Shown in pieces: positions 33,225 to 41,125 of a DNA stretch of 64,000 bases (position 1 is its first letter; every line of letters begins with the position of its first letter). Origin of the DNA: CAIQPS01 sp963783835 (GTDB taxonomy: Bacteria > Actinomycetota > Thermoleophilia > RBG-16-64-13); the NCBI GenBank assembly GCA_963783835.1, contig CAWAOX010000018.1, forward strand, positions 62,001-126,000, written 5' to 3'. A program made the position numbers and the translations under genes. The notes beneath the pieces are model-generated. The model searched no databases. It saw nothing but the letters and a program-made list of their open reading frames with translations, and was not told the origin of the DNA.

Positions 33225-34475
33225 ATGACCCCGATTCGCGGGCAGCTCTACGACGAGCGCGAGAAGCGGTTCAACGACATCGTTTCCTTGCGGAAGCCGG
33301 ACCGGGTGCCGGTGGCGCCGCTCATCGTTCATTACTTCTCCACCAGATATCAAGGGATCAGCGACCGAGAGGCCGGCTACAACGACTGTTTGCGCTACGA
33401 GAGTTGTAAGAAGGCCGTACTGGAATTCGGCTGGGACCTGGCCGCGCCGAACGGGATCACGCCGTCCGGTCTACTCGAAGCGATGGGTGCTCTCCAAATC
33501 GCCTGGCCCGGCGGGACTCTTCCCGACAACGTGCCCTACCAGTTCATCGAGAAGGAGTACATGCTGGAGGAAGAGTACGACGAGTTCCTCGAAGACCCGA
33601 ACAGATTCGCGGTCACAAAGCTGTTTCCCCGATTCGCCGCCAACCTGGGTGGGCTCGCGGGTCCTCTTCCGCCCCCTTTCTGGTTCTGTGGTTCGCAACT
33701 CCTGGGGGGCGCGGGCAATGTCGTCTCCCGGCCCGCAGTGAGACACGCGCTCGAATCGCTGCTCCGCCTCGCCGACGCCGCGGACGCCAATGCCGCCGCG
33801 CAGGCTGCGCACGTCGATGAGATGGCAGCTCTGGGCTACCCGTACGGTTGGTGCGGCATCACTGTCCCTGCGTTTGATGTCGTCTCGGACTTCCTTCGTG
33901 GTCTGAGAGGAAGCAGCCTCGATCTCTATCGTCAGCCCGACAAGCTGCTCAAGGCGGTCGAACTGATGGAGCCGATGACCATCGAGACCCCGATCGAGAT
34001 GGCCCGAGCAAGCGGCAACCCGCGGGTGTTCATACCAATGCACCGCGGGGCGGACAACTTCATGCGCGACGAGGATTTCCGGAAGTTCTATTGGCCGAGC
34101 TTCAAACGTCTGATCCACGCCCTCGTGGACGCCGGGCTAACGCCGATCCCGTTGTTCGAAGGCGGCTATTCCTCCCGCCTGGAGTACTTGGCGGAACTGC
34201 CTCCGGGCAAGATCGCCGCCCACTTCGACTTCGTCGACCGCAAGCGATTCAAGGAAGTCTGCGGTGACGTGATGTGCTTCTGGGGCAACGTGCCCGCGTC
34301 CATCATGTGCACGGGCACTCCCCAACAAGTCAAGGAAGAGGTGAAACAGTTGATCGATCTCTTCGGAGATACCGGCGCACTGATGATCGATGCCAACGTA
34401 GGTATCCCTGATGAGTCCAGACCGGAGAATCTCTACGCTCTGCGTGAAGCCGTCGAGGACTACGGGGCACTCTAA
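33225..34475 (+). CDS. Uroporphyrinogen decarboxylase (URO-D) superfamily protein 2
   Basis: 416-residue TIM-barrel protein related to the gene at 9884 over its whole length (shared LRKPDRVPVAP, MHRGADNFMRDEDF, PLFEGGYSSRLEYL, WGNVPASIMCTGTPQQV). ATG 33225 follows AAGGAGAG at 33212. Like its relative it lacks the His-x-Cys zinc motif of MtaA/MtbA and carries FEGGYSSRLE at that position. It is placed right after a Liv-type importer and in the same element as the corrinoid protein, so methyl transfer to or from the corrinoid is a reasonable but untested role. HemE activity is unlikely, because true HemE is shorter and a heme pathway is not nearby. Confidence 0.8.
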   Translation: MTPIRGQLYDEREKRFNDIVSLRKPDRVPVAPLIVHYFSTRYQGISDREAGYNDCLRYESCKKAVLEFGWDLAAPNGITPSGLLEAMGALQIAWPGGTLPDNVPYQFIEKEYMLEEEYDEFLEDPNRFAVTKLFPRFAANLGGLAGPLPPPFWFCGSQLLGGAGNVVSRPAVRHALESLLRLADAADANAAAQAAHVDEMAALGYPYGWCGITVPAFDVVSDFLRGLRGSSLDLYRQPDKLLKAVELMEPMTIETPIEMARASGNPRVFIPMHRGADNFMRDEDFRKFYWPSFKRLIHALVDAGLTPIPLFEGGYSSRLEYLAELPPGKIAAHFDFVDRKRFKEVCGDVMCFWGNVPASIMCTGTPQQVKEEVKQLIDLFGDTGALMIDANVGIPDESRPENLYALREAVEDYGAL

Positions 34476-34584
34476 GCCCCCACCGGTACTTGACGTGACA
34501 CACGCGACACCAACAACGACCGCGGGCTGTACTTCGCGGTGCGTCTCCTCCCCGGGGGCCGGAGGCCGCAGATCGACTGACGGT

Positions 34585-34633
34585 GGGGGTGGGGGATACC
34601 TGAGCCGCCCGAAGGTTCTCCCACCCCACCCCC
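34585..34633 (+). terminator. G/C hairpin between URO-D-like 2 and LivK-like 3
   Basis: GGGGGTGGGG at 34585-34594 pairs with CCCCACCCCC at 34624-34633; the 29-nt loop can pair further. No U-tract. The surrounding 249-bp gap contains no supportable gene. Confidence 0.4.
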
Positions 34634-34724
34634 GGAGCACTCCGGTAGTTTGGCCGCGTCAATCCGGAACTCTCGCCGGCGCGTGGGGCGATAGGGCAAG
34701 GAAACAAGAAAGAAGGAGGCTACG

Positions 34725-36089
34725 ATGAAGAAAGAGTATTGGGCAGCGCTCGCGCTGGTCCTGGTGCTCGCTCTCGGTCTGTTCGCCGCGGCGTGCGGCG
34801 GCGCCACCGAGACCACGACCACGGCCGCCACCGCTGCGGGGTCCACGGACACCACAGCCGCCGCGTCCACAGACACGACCGGTGCTGCGTCGACCGACAC
34901 GACGGCGGCCGCCAACACGACACCCATCAAGATCGGTATCGCCATATCACTCACGGGGGTCGGCGCCGCGCCGTGCGAGCAGGTCAAGCAGGGCTTCGAC
35001 ACCGAAGCCAAGTACATCAACGCCAACGGCGGGATCAATGGCCGTCAGGTCGAACTCATCTACATCGACGACCAGTCAAAGATGGATACCGCCGTGGCCG
35101 CCATCCAGTCATTGGTCGACCAGGGAGTCGACGTTGTGATCGGCCCGTTCCCGCAGTGGACGCAGGCCCCGACCCGGCAGATCACTCAGGGGGCAGGCAT
35201 CCTGCACATCGCCTTCGGTCCGCCGACCCTGGAAGAACTGAACACCGACCAGAGTTCGTGGACCAACTACTTCATGCCGGCCACGGGCCCGGATGGCTGT
35301 GCCGACGCTTTCCTGCGTGAGATGGTGGCCGATGCCAGGAAGAACGTCCTGGGCATTGGCGACCAGATGGTCATCAGCCAGGAGACGCTGAAGATCCTCG
35401 AGAAGAGCATGGTGGCTGCTGGGATAACGTTCACGCTGATGAGCGACTCGTGGAGCCTGGAGGAGACCGACCTCACCCCGATCGCCAACAAGATCGCCGC
35501 TAAGGCCAAAGAAGTGAACCCGGACGCGATCATCCTCGCGAGCAATCCGGTTCACGTCAACCAGGTGACCAAGATCCTGCGTAGCCTGGGCATCACCGCT
35601 CCCATTTACAATCAGGCGGCCGGCTCTCACCCGCTGGTCATGCTGGCTCCCGCCGGCAACGACCCGGCCAACGTCAAGGGCGACTACAGCTTCGGCCCTG
35701 CCATCGTCGATCCGAGCCGGATCCCCGATGACTACCCGGCCAAGCAGGAACTGAACGACTTCATCGCCCGGTGGAAAGCCGACTACCCGGAGCAGCCGTT
35801 CGCCAGCCTGTTCCTGGGCTTCGCGTACGACACCATCCATCTCGCTGAGGCGGCCATCGAGAGCGCCACGGAACAGACCCAGGCCGGCTGGGCCGAGGCC
35901 ATGACCAAAGTCGACTGGTGGGGTGCTCAGGGGCACTACGTGTTCTCCGCTAGCGACCACGTCGGGAACCACGGTGGCATGATGCAGTGGCAGTACGGGG
36001 ATGGGTTCGAGTTCGTGCGTGACCTGAACGCCCTGAGCGACCCCACGTTGATGCAGGAAACGGCCGACGCAGTCGCATCCTTCAAGTAG
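34725..36089 (+). CDS. LivK-like substrate-binding lipoprotein 3
   Basis: 454-residue receptor. ATG 34725 is preceded by GAAGGAGGC. Seen: signal peptide with a lipobox around AAAC (Cys at about residue 25), a Thr/Ser/Ala tether (STDTTAAA repeated) to about residue 65, and a binding domain (IKIGIAISLTGVGAAP, INANGGINGRQVELIY). No permease follows; it presumably works with the 29630-33180 permease/ATPase fusion, giving that importer a second specificity. Confidence 0.9.
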   Translation: MKKEYWAALALVLVLALGLFAAACGGATETTTTAATAAGSTDTTAAASTDTTGAASTDTTAAANTTPIKIGIAISLTGVGAAPCEQVKQGFDTEAKYINANGGINGRQVELIYIDDQSKMDTAVAAIQSLVDQGVDVVIGPFPQWTQAPTRQITQGAGILHIAFGPPTLEELNTDQSSWTNYFMPATGPDGCADAFLREMVADARKNVLGIGDQMVISQETLKILEKSMVAAGITFTLMSDSWSLEETDLTPIANKIAAKAKEVNPDAIILASNPVHVNQVTKILRSLGITAPIYNQAAGSHPLVMLAPAGNDPANVKGDYSFGPAIVDPSRIPDDYPAKQELNDFIARWKADYPEQPFASLFLGFAYDTIHLAEAAIESATEQTQAGWAEAMTKVDWWGAQGHYVFSASDHVGNHGGMMQWQYGDGFEFVRDLNALSDPTLMQETADAVASFK

Positions 36090-36140
36090 AGTCGAGACTC
36101 TCGAGCCAAAGCTCGAAGTAGCGACGAGTAGTGAGTCCGG

Positions 36141-36171
36141 GCGCGGCCCGCGGTTCCACGCGGGCCCGCCA
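36141..36171 (+). terminator. Hairpin after LivK-like gene 3
   Basis: GC-rich arms around a TTCCA loop (about 36143-36153 with 36159-36169, one bulge) follow the stop by about 50 nt. No U-tract. The rest of the gap to 36345 is GC-rich and shows no gene. Confidence 0.35.
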
Positions 36172-36345
36172 CGGCTCTCGGTGTCTGTAGACCTCATCGA
36201 CTAGGCCGGCGGCCGAGCGCCGGCCGGACCCAGCGGCGCCCCGGTCAAGCGGCAGAGCGGCCGCCCGTGCGCCCGGGCGAGCTTCGGCGCCGCCCGTCGA
36301 GGTAGTCTTTGAGGTCTAAGGTCCATGCCACATCAGGAGGCTACC

Positions 36346-37104
36346 ATGGGCAGGCTAAACGGCAAGATCGCTCTCATCACCGGCGCCAGTTCCGGCCTGG
36401 GTGAAGGCACCGCGGAGCTCTTCGCCAAGGAGGGCGCGGCGGTCGTGCTGACGGCTCGGCGTCGGGACCGGATCGTGGCCCTGGCCAAGAAGGTCGAAGA
36501 CGCGGGCGGCAGCGCTTTGGCGGTGGCCGGGGACGTGCGGAAGGTCGAGGACGTCAAAAACGTGGTCGCCCAAGCGATAGCCACGTTCGGCCGCATCGAC
36601 ATCCTCGTGAACAACGGCGGCATCATCGACAAGCACACAGCCACGGTCCGCGTCACCGACGAACTCTGGGACGACGTGCTTGCCACCAACCTCTCCGGTG
36701 TCTTCTACTACTGCCGCGAGGTCCTGCCCCACATGGTCAAGGAGGACAAGGGCTCGATCATCAACATCTCCTCCATCGGCGGCGTCTACATGAACGGCGG
36801 CGCCGCGTACTCGGCGACCAAGGCGGGCGTCAACGGCCTCACGCGGAACATCGCGCTGCAGTACGCCGGCACGGGTATCCGCTGCAACTCGGTGAACCCC
36901 GGCCCCACTCCCACCGAGGCGAACACGCCCGAGAAGCTGGCCGAGTTCGACCAGGAGTTCATCAAGATCTGCTCGCAGCACCAGTTCTGGGCCGGCGAGG
37001 CGGAGATCATCGACCAGGCGAACGCCATCCTGTTCTTCGCGAGCGATGAGTCCCGGTACATAACCGGGCAATGGCTGGTGGTGGACCGGGGGATGAACCT
37101 TTAA
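36346..37104 (+). CDS. Short-chain dehydrogenase/reductase 2
   Basis: 252-residue classical SDR. ATG 36346 has AGGAGG at the right distance; the ATG at 36325 is upstream of that site. Seen: TGASSGLG cofactor motif, AGDVRK, NNGG in place of the usual NNAG, the catalytic serine region NISSIGG, YSATK and the C-terminal ITGQWLVVDRGMNL. The Ala-to-Gly change in NNAG is tolerated in the family. Last gene of element 2 before the right-end repeat. It is a distinct paralogue of the SDR at 24906; one may act on the product of the other. Confidence 0.9.
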   Translation: MGRLNGKIALITGASSGLGEGTAELFAKEGAAVVLTARRRDRIVALAKKVEDAGGSALAVAGDVRKVEDVKNVVAQAIATFGRIDILVNNGGIIDKHTATVRVTDELWDDVLATNLSGVFYYCREVLPHMVKEDKGSIINISSIGGVYMNGGAAYSATKAGVNGLTRNIALQYAGTGIRCNSVNPGPTPTEANTPEKLAEFDQEFIKICSQHQFWAGEAEIIDQANAILFFASDESRYITGQWLVVDRGMNL

Positions 37105-37262
37105 TCCGTTGCGCAGTCTGTCGGGTCGTTTGTGACGGCCAAATTGACGACCGACGGCATGTGGAGCTGCGACCTGGGGTGGATACGATGTGGGAAGAAG
37201 ACCGGTCGCATCAGTTAGGCGCCGCAGGGCTACGCCTCTGGGGGGCCGGCCTGCTCCCCTTA

Positions 37263-38487
37263 TACGGTTGGTTGGGCGAGTCAGTGTGGCCGGTGCCGCC
37301 GAGTCCTGCTGACCGGGCGCCGATTCTGCTAACGGTTTGCTGACGGCCGGTCCGTCCGTGACCACGTCCACGGTCTCGCCCGCCAGCCAGGCGCCCACGT
37401 GATAGGGGAAGGTACACAGACTGATCCCTCCGCTACCTCCCACCCGCCTGGTCACGCGCTTCTCCGGGCCCCTTAGGAGCGCCTCTGGGACCTTCTCCTC
37501 CTCCCCATCGGGGATGACCGGAGTGAACGAGTCCGGAGCGGCGAGGGCGAAGCGCTTGAGGGGCGGCACCAGGCCGATGCCTTGGTGAGGCCGTTCCTCG
37601 TTATAGCTGCGGACCCAGGCGTCCAGCTCCTCCTGGGCTTCCTCGATGCGCGCAAAGACGCGCTCCGAGAGGAACTCCGCTCTCACCGTCTTGTGGAAGC
37701 GCTCCACCTTGCCGGTGGTGGTGGGTGAGTTGGGAGCCGTGAGCAGGTGTTTTATGCCGTTCTCCCGGCAGATCCGGTCGAAGAGCACCTGCCCTTTGCC
37801 CGGTCCGAAGCGGGCGGTGAACACCTTGCCGTTGTCGGTGAGGATCTGGTCGGGGACGCCGTGGCGGCGCATGGCCAGCGCCAGAGCTTCACAGACCGGG
37901 CGGGCCGTGGCCCGAGGCACAAGGAGCGCGGAGATGCAGAAGCGGGAGTGGTCGTCGAGTCCGGTGATCATCTTGAGCTCGGCCCCGCTCTTCAGCTTCA
38001 CCCCGCCCATGATGTCCATCTGCCAGAGTTCCATGGAGCGGGTGCGTTCCCAGCGGCGATAGTCCTCCCGCTTGCGTCTTCGCTTCTGCGGGTCCACCAG
38101 GCCATGACGGACCAAGAGGCGATAGATGGAGGAGCGCCCGGGAAGAGGGACCACACCCTCGCGATCGAGCTGATGGCGCAGCGTTCGCGGGCCCCAGCCG
38201 GGATGGGCTTCCCGAAGCTCGAGGACGCGGGCCTCGGTCTCCGGGGACATCTGGTGCGGGCACCTGGCCGGGCGTGAGGAGTGATCGGCGAGGCCGGCGA
38301 GCCCGACCGTGGCATAGCGTCTCAGCCAGCGATGGACCGTCTGCCGGGTGACGCCGTTACGGCCGGTCCGTAACGGGGCATCAGCGGGCGTAATCTGCGT
38401 TCTTGTGAGGCGAGATCGCGCCCTGGAATTGACCGGATTTGCGGCATGGCCCGTCAGGTCCCGGAGGAGCAAAGCCTGATTGGTAGT
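37263..38487. repeat. Right-end repeat A, copy 2, split by a transposase fragment
   Basis: The left part is 37263-37355 and the right part is 38359-38487, which ends in the core GATTGGTAGT at 38478. The intact copies at 24206-24420 and 41126-41299 serve as empty-site references. The 13-bp sequence ACGGCCGGTCCGT appears at both edges of the insertion (37343-37355 and 38359-38371), once in copy 1. Confidence 0.75.
37356..38358 (-). pseudogene. IS481-type transposase fragment, truncated at both ends
   Basis: Continuous 334-codon open segment of an IS481/IS3-like DDE transposase. Seen: part of the helix-turn-helix (RQTVHRWLRRYATVGL), ELREAHPGWGPRTLRHQL, the catalytic-core start ELWQMDIMG with its aspartate, the second aspartate in ILTDNG, and the glutamate region GKVERFHKTVRAEF followed by YNEERPHQGIG. 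The N-terminus is missing before the helix-turn-helix and the C-terminus after DVVTDG; both edges are 13-bp direct repeats of host sequence. No terminal inverted repeats are visible. The long frame covering 36355-38511 only arises because repeats on both sides happen to be open. Confidence 0.8.
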
Positions 38488-38520
38488 CCCCCACTTGACC
38501 CTCAGCGACACGTCGGGAAC
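38478..38520. repeat. Shortened left-end repeat B, copy 3 (element 3)
   Basis: About 43 bp starting with the core at 38478 match the beginning of the left-end repeat at 24411 (CCCCCACT, then a diverged GACCCTCAGCG block and CGTCGGGAACT). Homology then stops; the integrase part is absent. Confidence 0.6.
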
Positions 38521-39344
38521 TTCGCCGTAGTGGGCACTACCACGATCTGACCGTTGGCCTTCGGCCCGATGGCGATGGCACCTTCAGGGATATCGATCGG
38601 GGGGATCGGGATCGTGGTCGTGGTCGTCGCCGGCGGCTTGGTGGTGGTGGTCGTGGGCGCCGCGGTCGTCGTCGTCGTCGGCGGCTTTGTGGTGGTCGTC
38701 GAGCCGGCCGTCGTGGTCGTCGAGCCGGCCGTCGTGGTCGTCGACGCCGCTGCGGTGGTCGTGGTCGTGGGCGTCTCAGTCGTGGTGGTGGTAGCGGCTT
38801 CGGTAGTCGTGGTCGTCTGCTCCACCGTGGTGGTGGTCGCCAACTGGTCCGGGGAGACGATGCGGATGGTGCAGGCGAAAGTCTTCTTGATCTCGCCGGC
38901 GAGGCTGACGTTGTTGGCCATCAGTTGCACGTCGCCCTCGCTGAGCGCGATGGCGGAGTACGTGTAGGTCGCGAGAGGGACCGGCTCCTCGGTGATGGTG
39001 GAGATCTGGGGTCCCGGCAACACCTGCATCAGGGACGCGTTGACCGCGGTGAAGTTCCAGGCCGACCCGTCCTCCGGGTTGCCGGTAAGCTCGAGAAGAA
39101 GCACCCAGCCGGGACTCACTACGACCGTGGATCCATTCTGGCTCTCCGTAATGATCATGGTCGGGCCGGAAGCGCCGGACGTCCCCTCGTCCGCTGCCGC
39201 CTCGTTGGTCGCACGGCCCACGAAGAAGGCGATGAGGAACACCGCGATGATCCCTATCAAGAGCCAGAGCCACCACAGGCGTCGAAATGTGCTTTTCGAG
39301 CTCTTCGGCTGCTTCATGCCGCTCGGTGTTGTCTGCCCTTGCAT
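38502..39344 (-). CDS. Membrane-anchored chagasin (I42)-like protein with long Thr-rich tail
   Basis: 280 residues from ATG 39344, which has GGAGGGTG just upstream; the frame is open to 39509 but without support. Seen: a cytoplasmic stub, one membrane helix (WWLWLLIGIIAVFLIAFF), then a domain with GNPEDGSAWNF and a later YTYSAIALSEGDVQL, resembling the cysteine-protease inhibitor fold of the I42 family, and then about 85 residues of TTTT/TTTTKPP repeats. The last residues after PTTA are encoded by the shortened end-repeat (38502-38520), so the original C-terminus was probably cut and replaced when elements 2 and 3 joined. The inhibitor assignment rests on short motifs only. Confidence 0.6.
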   Translation of the reverse strand: MQGQTTPSGMKQPKSSKSTFRRLWWLWLLIGIIAVFLIAFFVGRATNEAAADEGTSGASGPTMIITESQNGSTVVVSPGWVLLLELTGNPEDGSAWNFTAVNASLMQVLPGPQISTITEEPVPLATYTYSAIALSEGDVQLMANNVSLAGEIKKTFACTIRIVSPDQLATTTTVEQTTTTTEAATTTTTETPTTTTTAAASTTTTAGSTTTTAGSTTTTKPPTTTTTAAPTTTTTKPPATTTTTIPIPPIDIPEGAIAIGPKANGQIVVVPTTAKFPTCR

Positions 39345-39547
39345 CGTCACCCTCCTGCCGTGAACGGCCGCCAGGCGGAAGCTTCGCCCGGATTCCCATC
39401 TAGGCGTACGTCCATTCGGAGCTCCTCCCAACAAACGAACGACGTCCCACACTTCTCCTCGCCTGGCTTGCCCGTTACAATCAGCCGCGACCCCATATGC
39501 GGGAATCACGTATAGGCGCGCTACCGGCGACAGAAGGAGTAGGCGAC

Positions 39548-40378
39548 ATGGGCGAGACGGAACAACAAGGCATACCCGCGGTCGGTTTCCTGGTGGCAGC
39601 CTTCACCGACGAGACCGCTGCCGACGAGGCGCTCAAGGCCATGAGGGAAGCCAAGAAGCAGGGAAACTTCTACTTCGAGGATGCCGCGGTCATCCGGCAG
39701 GATGACAAGGGCAAGGTCCACTACTTTGAGACCGGCGATATGTCCAAGGGCAGAGGTGCCGGCGCCGGCGCCCTGGTCGGCGGCATCATCGGCATTCTGG
39801 GTGGTCCCGCCGGTGTCGCTCTCGGCGCGGGCATCGGCGCAGCGGCCGGCGGCGCTATCGCCTCACGCGACAAAGGGTTCAGAGATGAGAGCCTTAGCAC
39901 CATCGGCACTGCTCTCAAGCCGGGGACGTCCGCTGTGGCGATGATCACCAGCCATGCATTCCTGGTAGCGGTGCAGGAGCAGGTGGACATCGAGGCCGTC
40001 CGCACGACCGTGGCCGGTCTGGCCGACGAACTATCGGCCCGACTTGCGGAGAAGAAGAACGTGGCTGTCGGTCTGCTGCTGACCGAGGCCGGGCTGGCCG
40101 TGCAGGAAATAGCGGCCAACGAGGAGAGCGTCGAAGTGGTAGGCGCAGTGCTCACCGACGACGCCATAGCTGTGGGAGTGCTCGTGGCCACGGCCGATGG
40201 GGTGGCCTACCGGGTCGCCGCGGCGACTGCAGACGTTGCCGTGATGGAGACGGGTGTGATCACCGACGACGGGGCTGTCATGGCCGATGTCGTCGCCCCG
40301 CCTGATGACTCCCCGGAGGGTCTACCGCCTGCAGCGCCGGCAGCCGACCAAGCGGCAGGTGATGCGCCTACTGCCTGA
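39548..40378 (+). CDS. DUF1269-type protein with glycine-zipper segment
   Basis: 276 residues. ATG 39548. Seen: an N-terminal ferredoxin-like part (VGFLVAAFTDETAADEALKAM, VIRQDDKGKVHYFET), the Gly/Ala-rich hydrophobic segment GAGAGALVGGIIGILGGPAGV typical of DUF1269, then RDKGFRDESLSTIGTALKPGTSAVAMI, the family's most conserved region. The last 100 residues are an alanine/valine-rich extension without known motifs. Function unknown; members are predicted membrane-associated. It is divergent from the chagasin-like gene, with about 200 bp of shared upstream DNA. Confidence 0.75.
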   Translation: MGETEQQGIPAVGFLVAAFTDETAADEALKAMREAKKQGNFYFEDAAVIRQDDKGKVHYFETGDMSKGRGAGAGALVGGIIGILGGPAGVALGAGIGAAAGGAIASRDKGFRDESLSTIGTALKPGTSAVAMITSHAFLVAVQEQVDIEAVRTTVAGLADELSARLAEKKNVAVGLLLTEAGLAVQEIAANEESVEVVGAVLTDDAIAVGVLVATADGVAYRVAAATADVAVMETGVITDDGAVMADVVAPPDDSPEGLPPAAPAADQAAGDAPTA

Positions 40379-40575
40379 CCTGCGCGGCTTCCGTCACACG
40401 GTCAATAGGTCTGAAACAACCTCTGAAGCTCCACGGTGGTGCGGGGTTCGAGCAATGCCAGCATCAGCAGTAGCCTTGATTGGTGAGCGCCACTCAGGAG
40501 CCGTCTGCGGACTGAGGAGTTCGGGCGCAGCCGAAGCGGCGGACGTTGAGCGTACAGCGGGCGCCGGATCCCTGG
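40379..40575. other. Gene-free spacer between DUF1269 and brnT
   Basis: No supportable gene, hairpin or repeat was seen; base composition is lower in GC than its surroundings. Confidence 0.4.
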
Positions 40576-40610
40576 TTGAATCCGCCTGTTACTGTGGTAT
40601 AGTTTCTATA
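40576..40610 (+). promoter_or_regulatory. brnTA promoter with overlapping palindromic operator
   Basis: TTGAAT at 40576-40581 and TATAGT at 40598-40603 with a 16-nt spacer. TATAG-TTT-CTATA at 40598-40610 is an inverted repeat lying on the -10 box, ideal for autorepression by the ribbon-helix-helix antitoxin encoded at 40890. Confidence 0.6.
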
Positions 40611-40639
40611 CTGTAAAGGCGCTGAAAGGGGCCTGAACA

Positions 40640-40903
40640 GTGGAGTTTGAGTTCGATGAAGCGAAGTCGGATGCGAACCTGGCCAAGCACGGCATCGATT
40701 TCATAGCGGCCCAGGAGTTGTGGCTCGATGAGTCTCTGATCGAGATTCCGGCGAAGACGGTGGACGAGCCGCGCTCGCTCGTCATCGGCGCCATCGGGAG
40801 CAAGCACTACTCGGCGGTCATTACGCACCGCGAAGGCCGCACCCGAATCATCTCGGTGAGGCGCTCTCGGGCAAAGGAGGTGGCGATCTATGAAGGCGAC
40901 TGA
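40640..40903 (+). CDS. brnT: BrnT family toxin
   Basis: 87-residue toxin of the BrnT/BrnA type II system; characterised BrnT is a ribonuclease with a RelE-like fold that arrests translation. Seen: the family start FEFDEAKSDANLAKHGIDF, VIGAIGSKHYSAVI, and the basic C-terminal region TRIISVRRSRAKEVAIYE. GTG 40640 follows a GAAAGGGG site. The toxin gene precedes and overlaps the antitoxin by 14 nt, the usual BrnTA order. It lies next to the right end of the island and may act as a stability module. Confidence 0.9.
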   Translation: MEFEFDEAKSDANLAKHGIDFIAAQELWLDESLIEIPAKTVDEPRSLVIGAIGSKHYSAVITHREGRTRIISVRRSRAKEVAIYEGD

Positions 40904-41120
40904 TTTCGATAAGAAGTTCGACGAGGGTGTCGAGGACGTCATCGATGACCTCGACCTGTCCGGCACAACCCGTCCCAACCAGACTCCGCGCCGTGTCAAC
41001 GTCGACTTCCCCTCATGGATGGTCGATTCGCTCGATCGTGAGGCCAAGCGGCTTGGGGTCACTCGGCAGTCCGTGATCAAGGTGTGGATCGCGGAGAAGC
41101 TGGAGCGCAAGGCTTCCTGA
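40890..41120 (+). CDS. brnA: BrnA family antitoxin (ribbon-helix-helix)
   Basis: 76-residue partner of BrnT. The N-terminal half (acidic, DDLDLSG) is the probable toxin-binding part; the C-terminal half is a CopG-like ribbon-helix-helix (PRRVNVDFPSWMVDSL, AKRLGVTRQSVIKVWIAEKLE). The ATG at 40890 overlaps the toxin gene, with AAAGGAGGTGG upstream as ribosome-binding site. BrnA dimers neutralise BrnT and repress their own promoter; the palindrome at 40598 is the likely target. The stop lies six bases before the right-end repeat. Confidence 0.85.
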   Translation: MKATDFDKKFDEGVEDVIDDLDLSGTTRPNQTPRRVNVDFPSWMVDSLDREAKRLGVTRQSVIKVWIAEKLERKAS

Positions 41121-41125
41121 TCCGC

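Noticed and set aside
36355..38511. 718-codon reverse frame as a single protein
   Set aside because: Only 37356-38358 is transposase; the rest is repeat sequence read through and antisense of the SDR at 36346.
38618..38830. Possible CRISPR or satellite array
   Set aside because: The repeats are codon-level threonine runs within a reading frame, with no constant repeat and no spacers.
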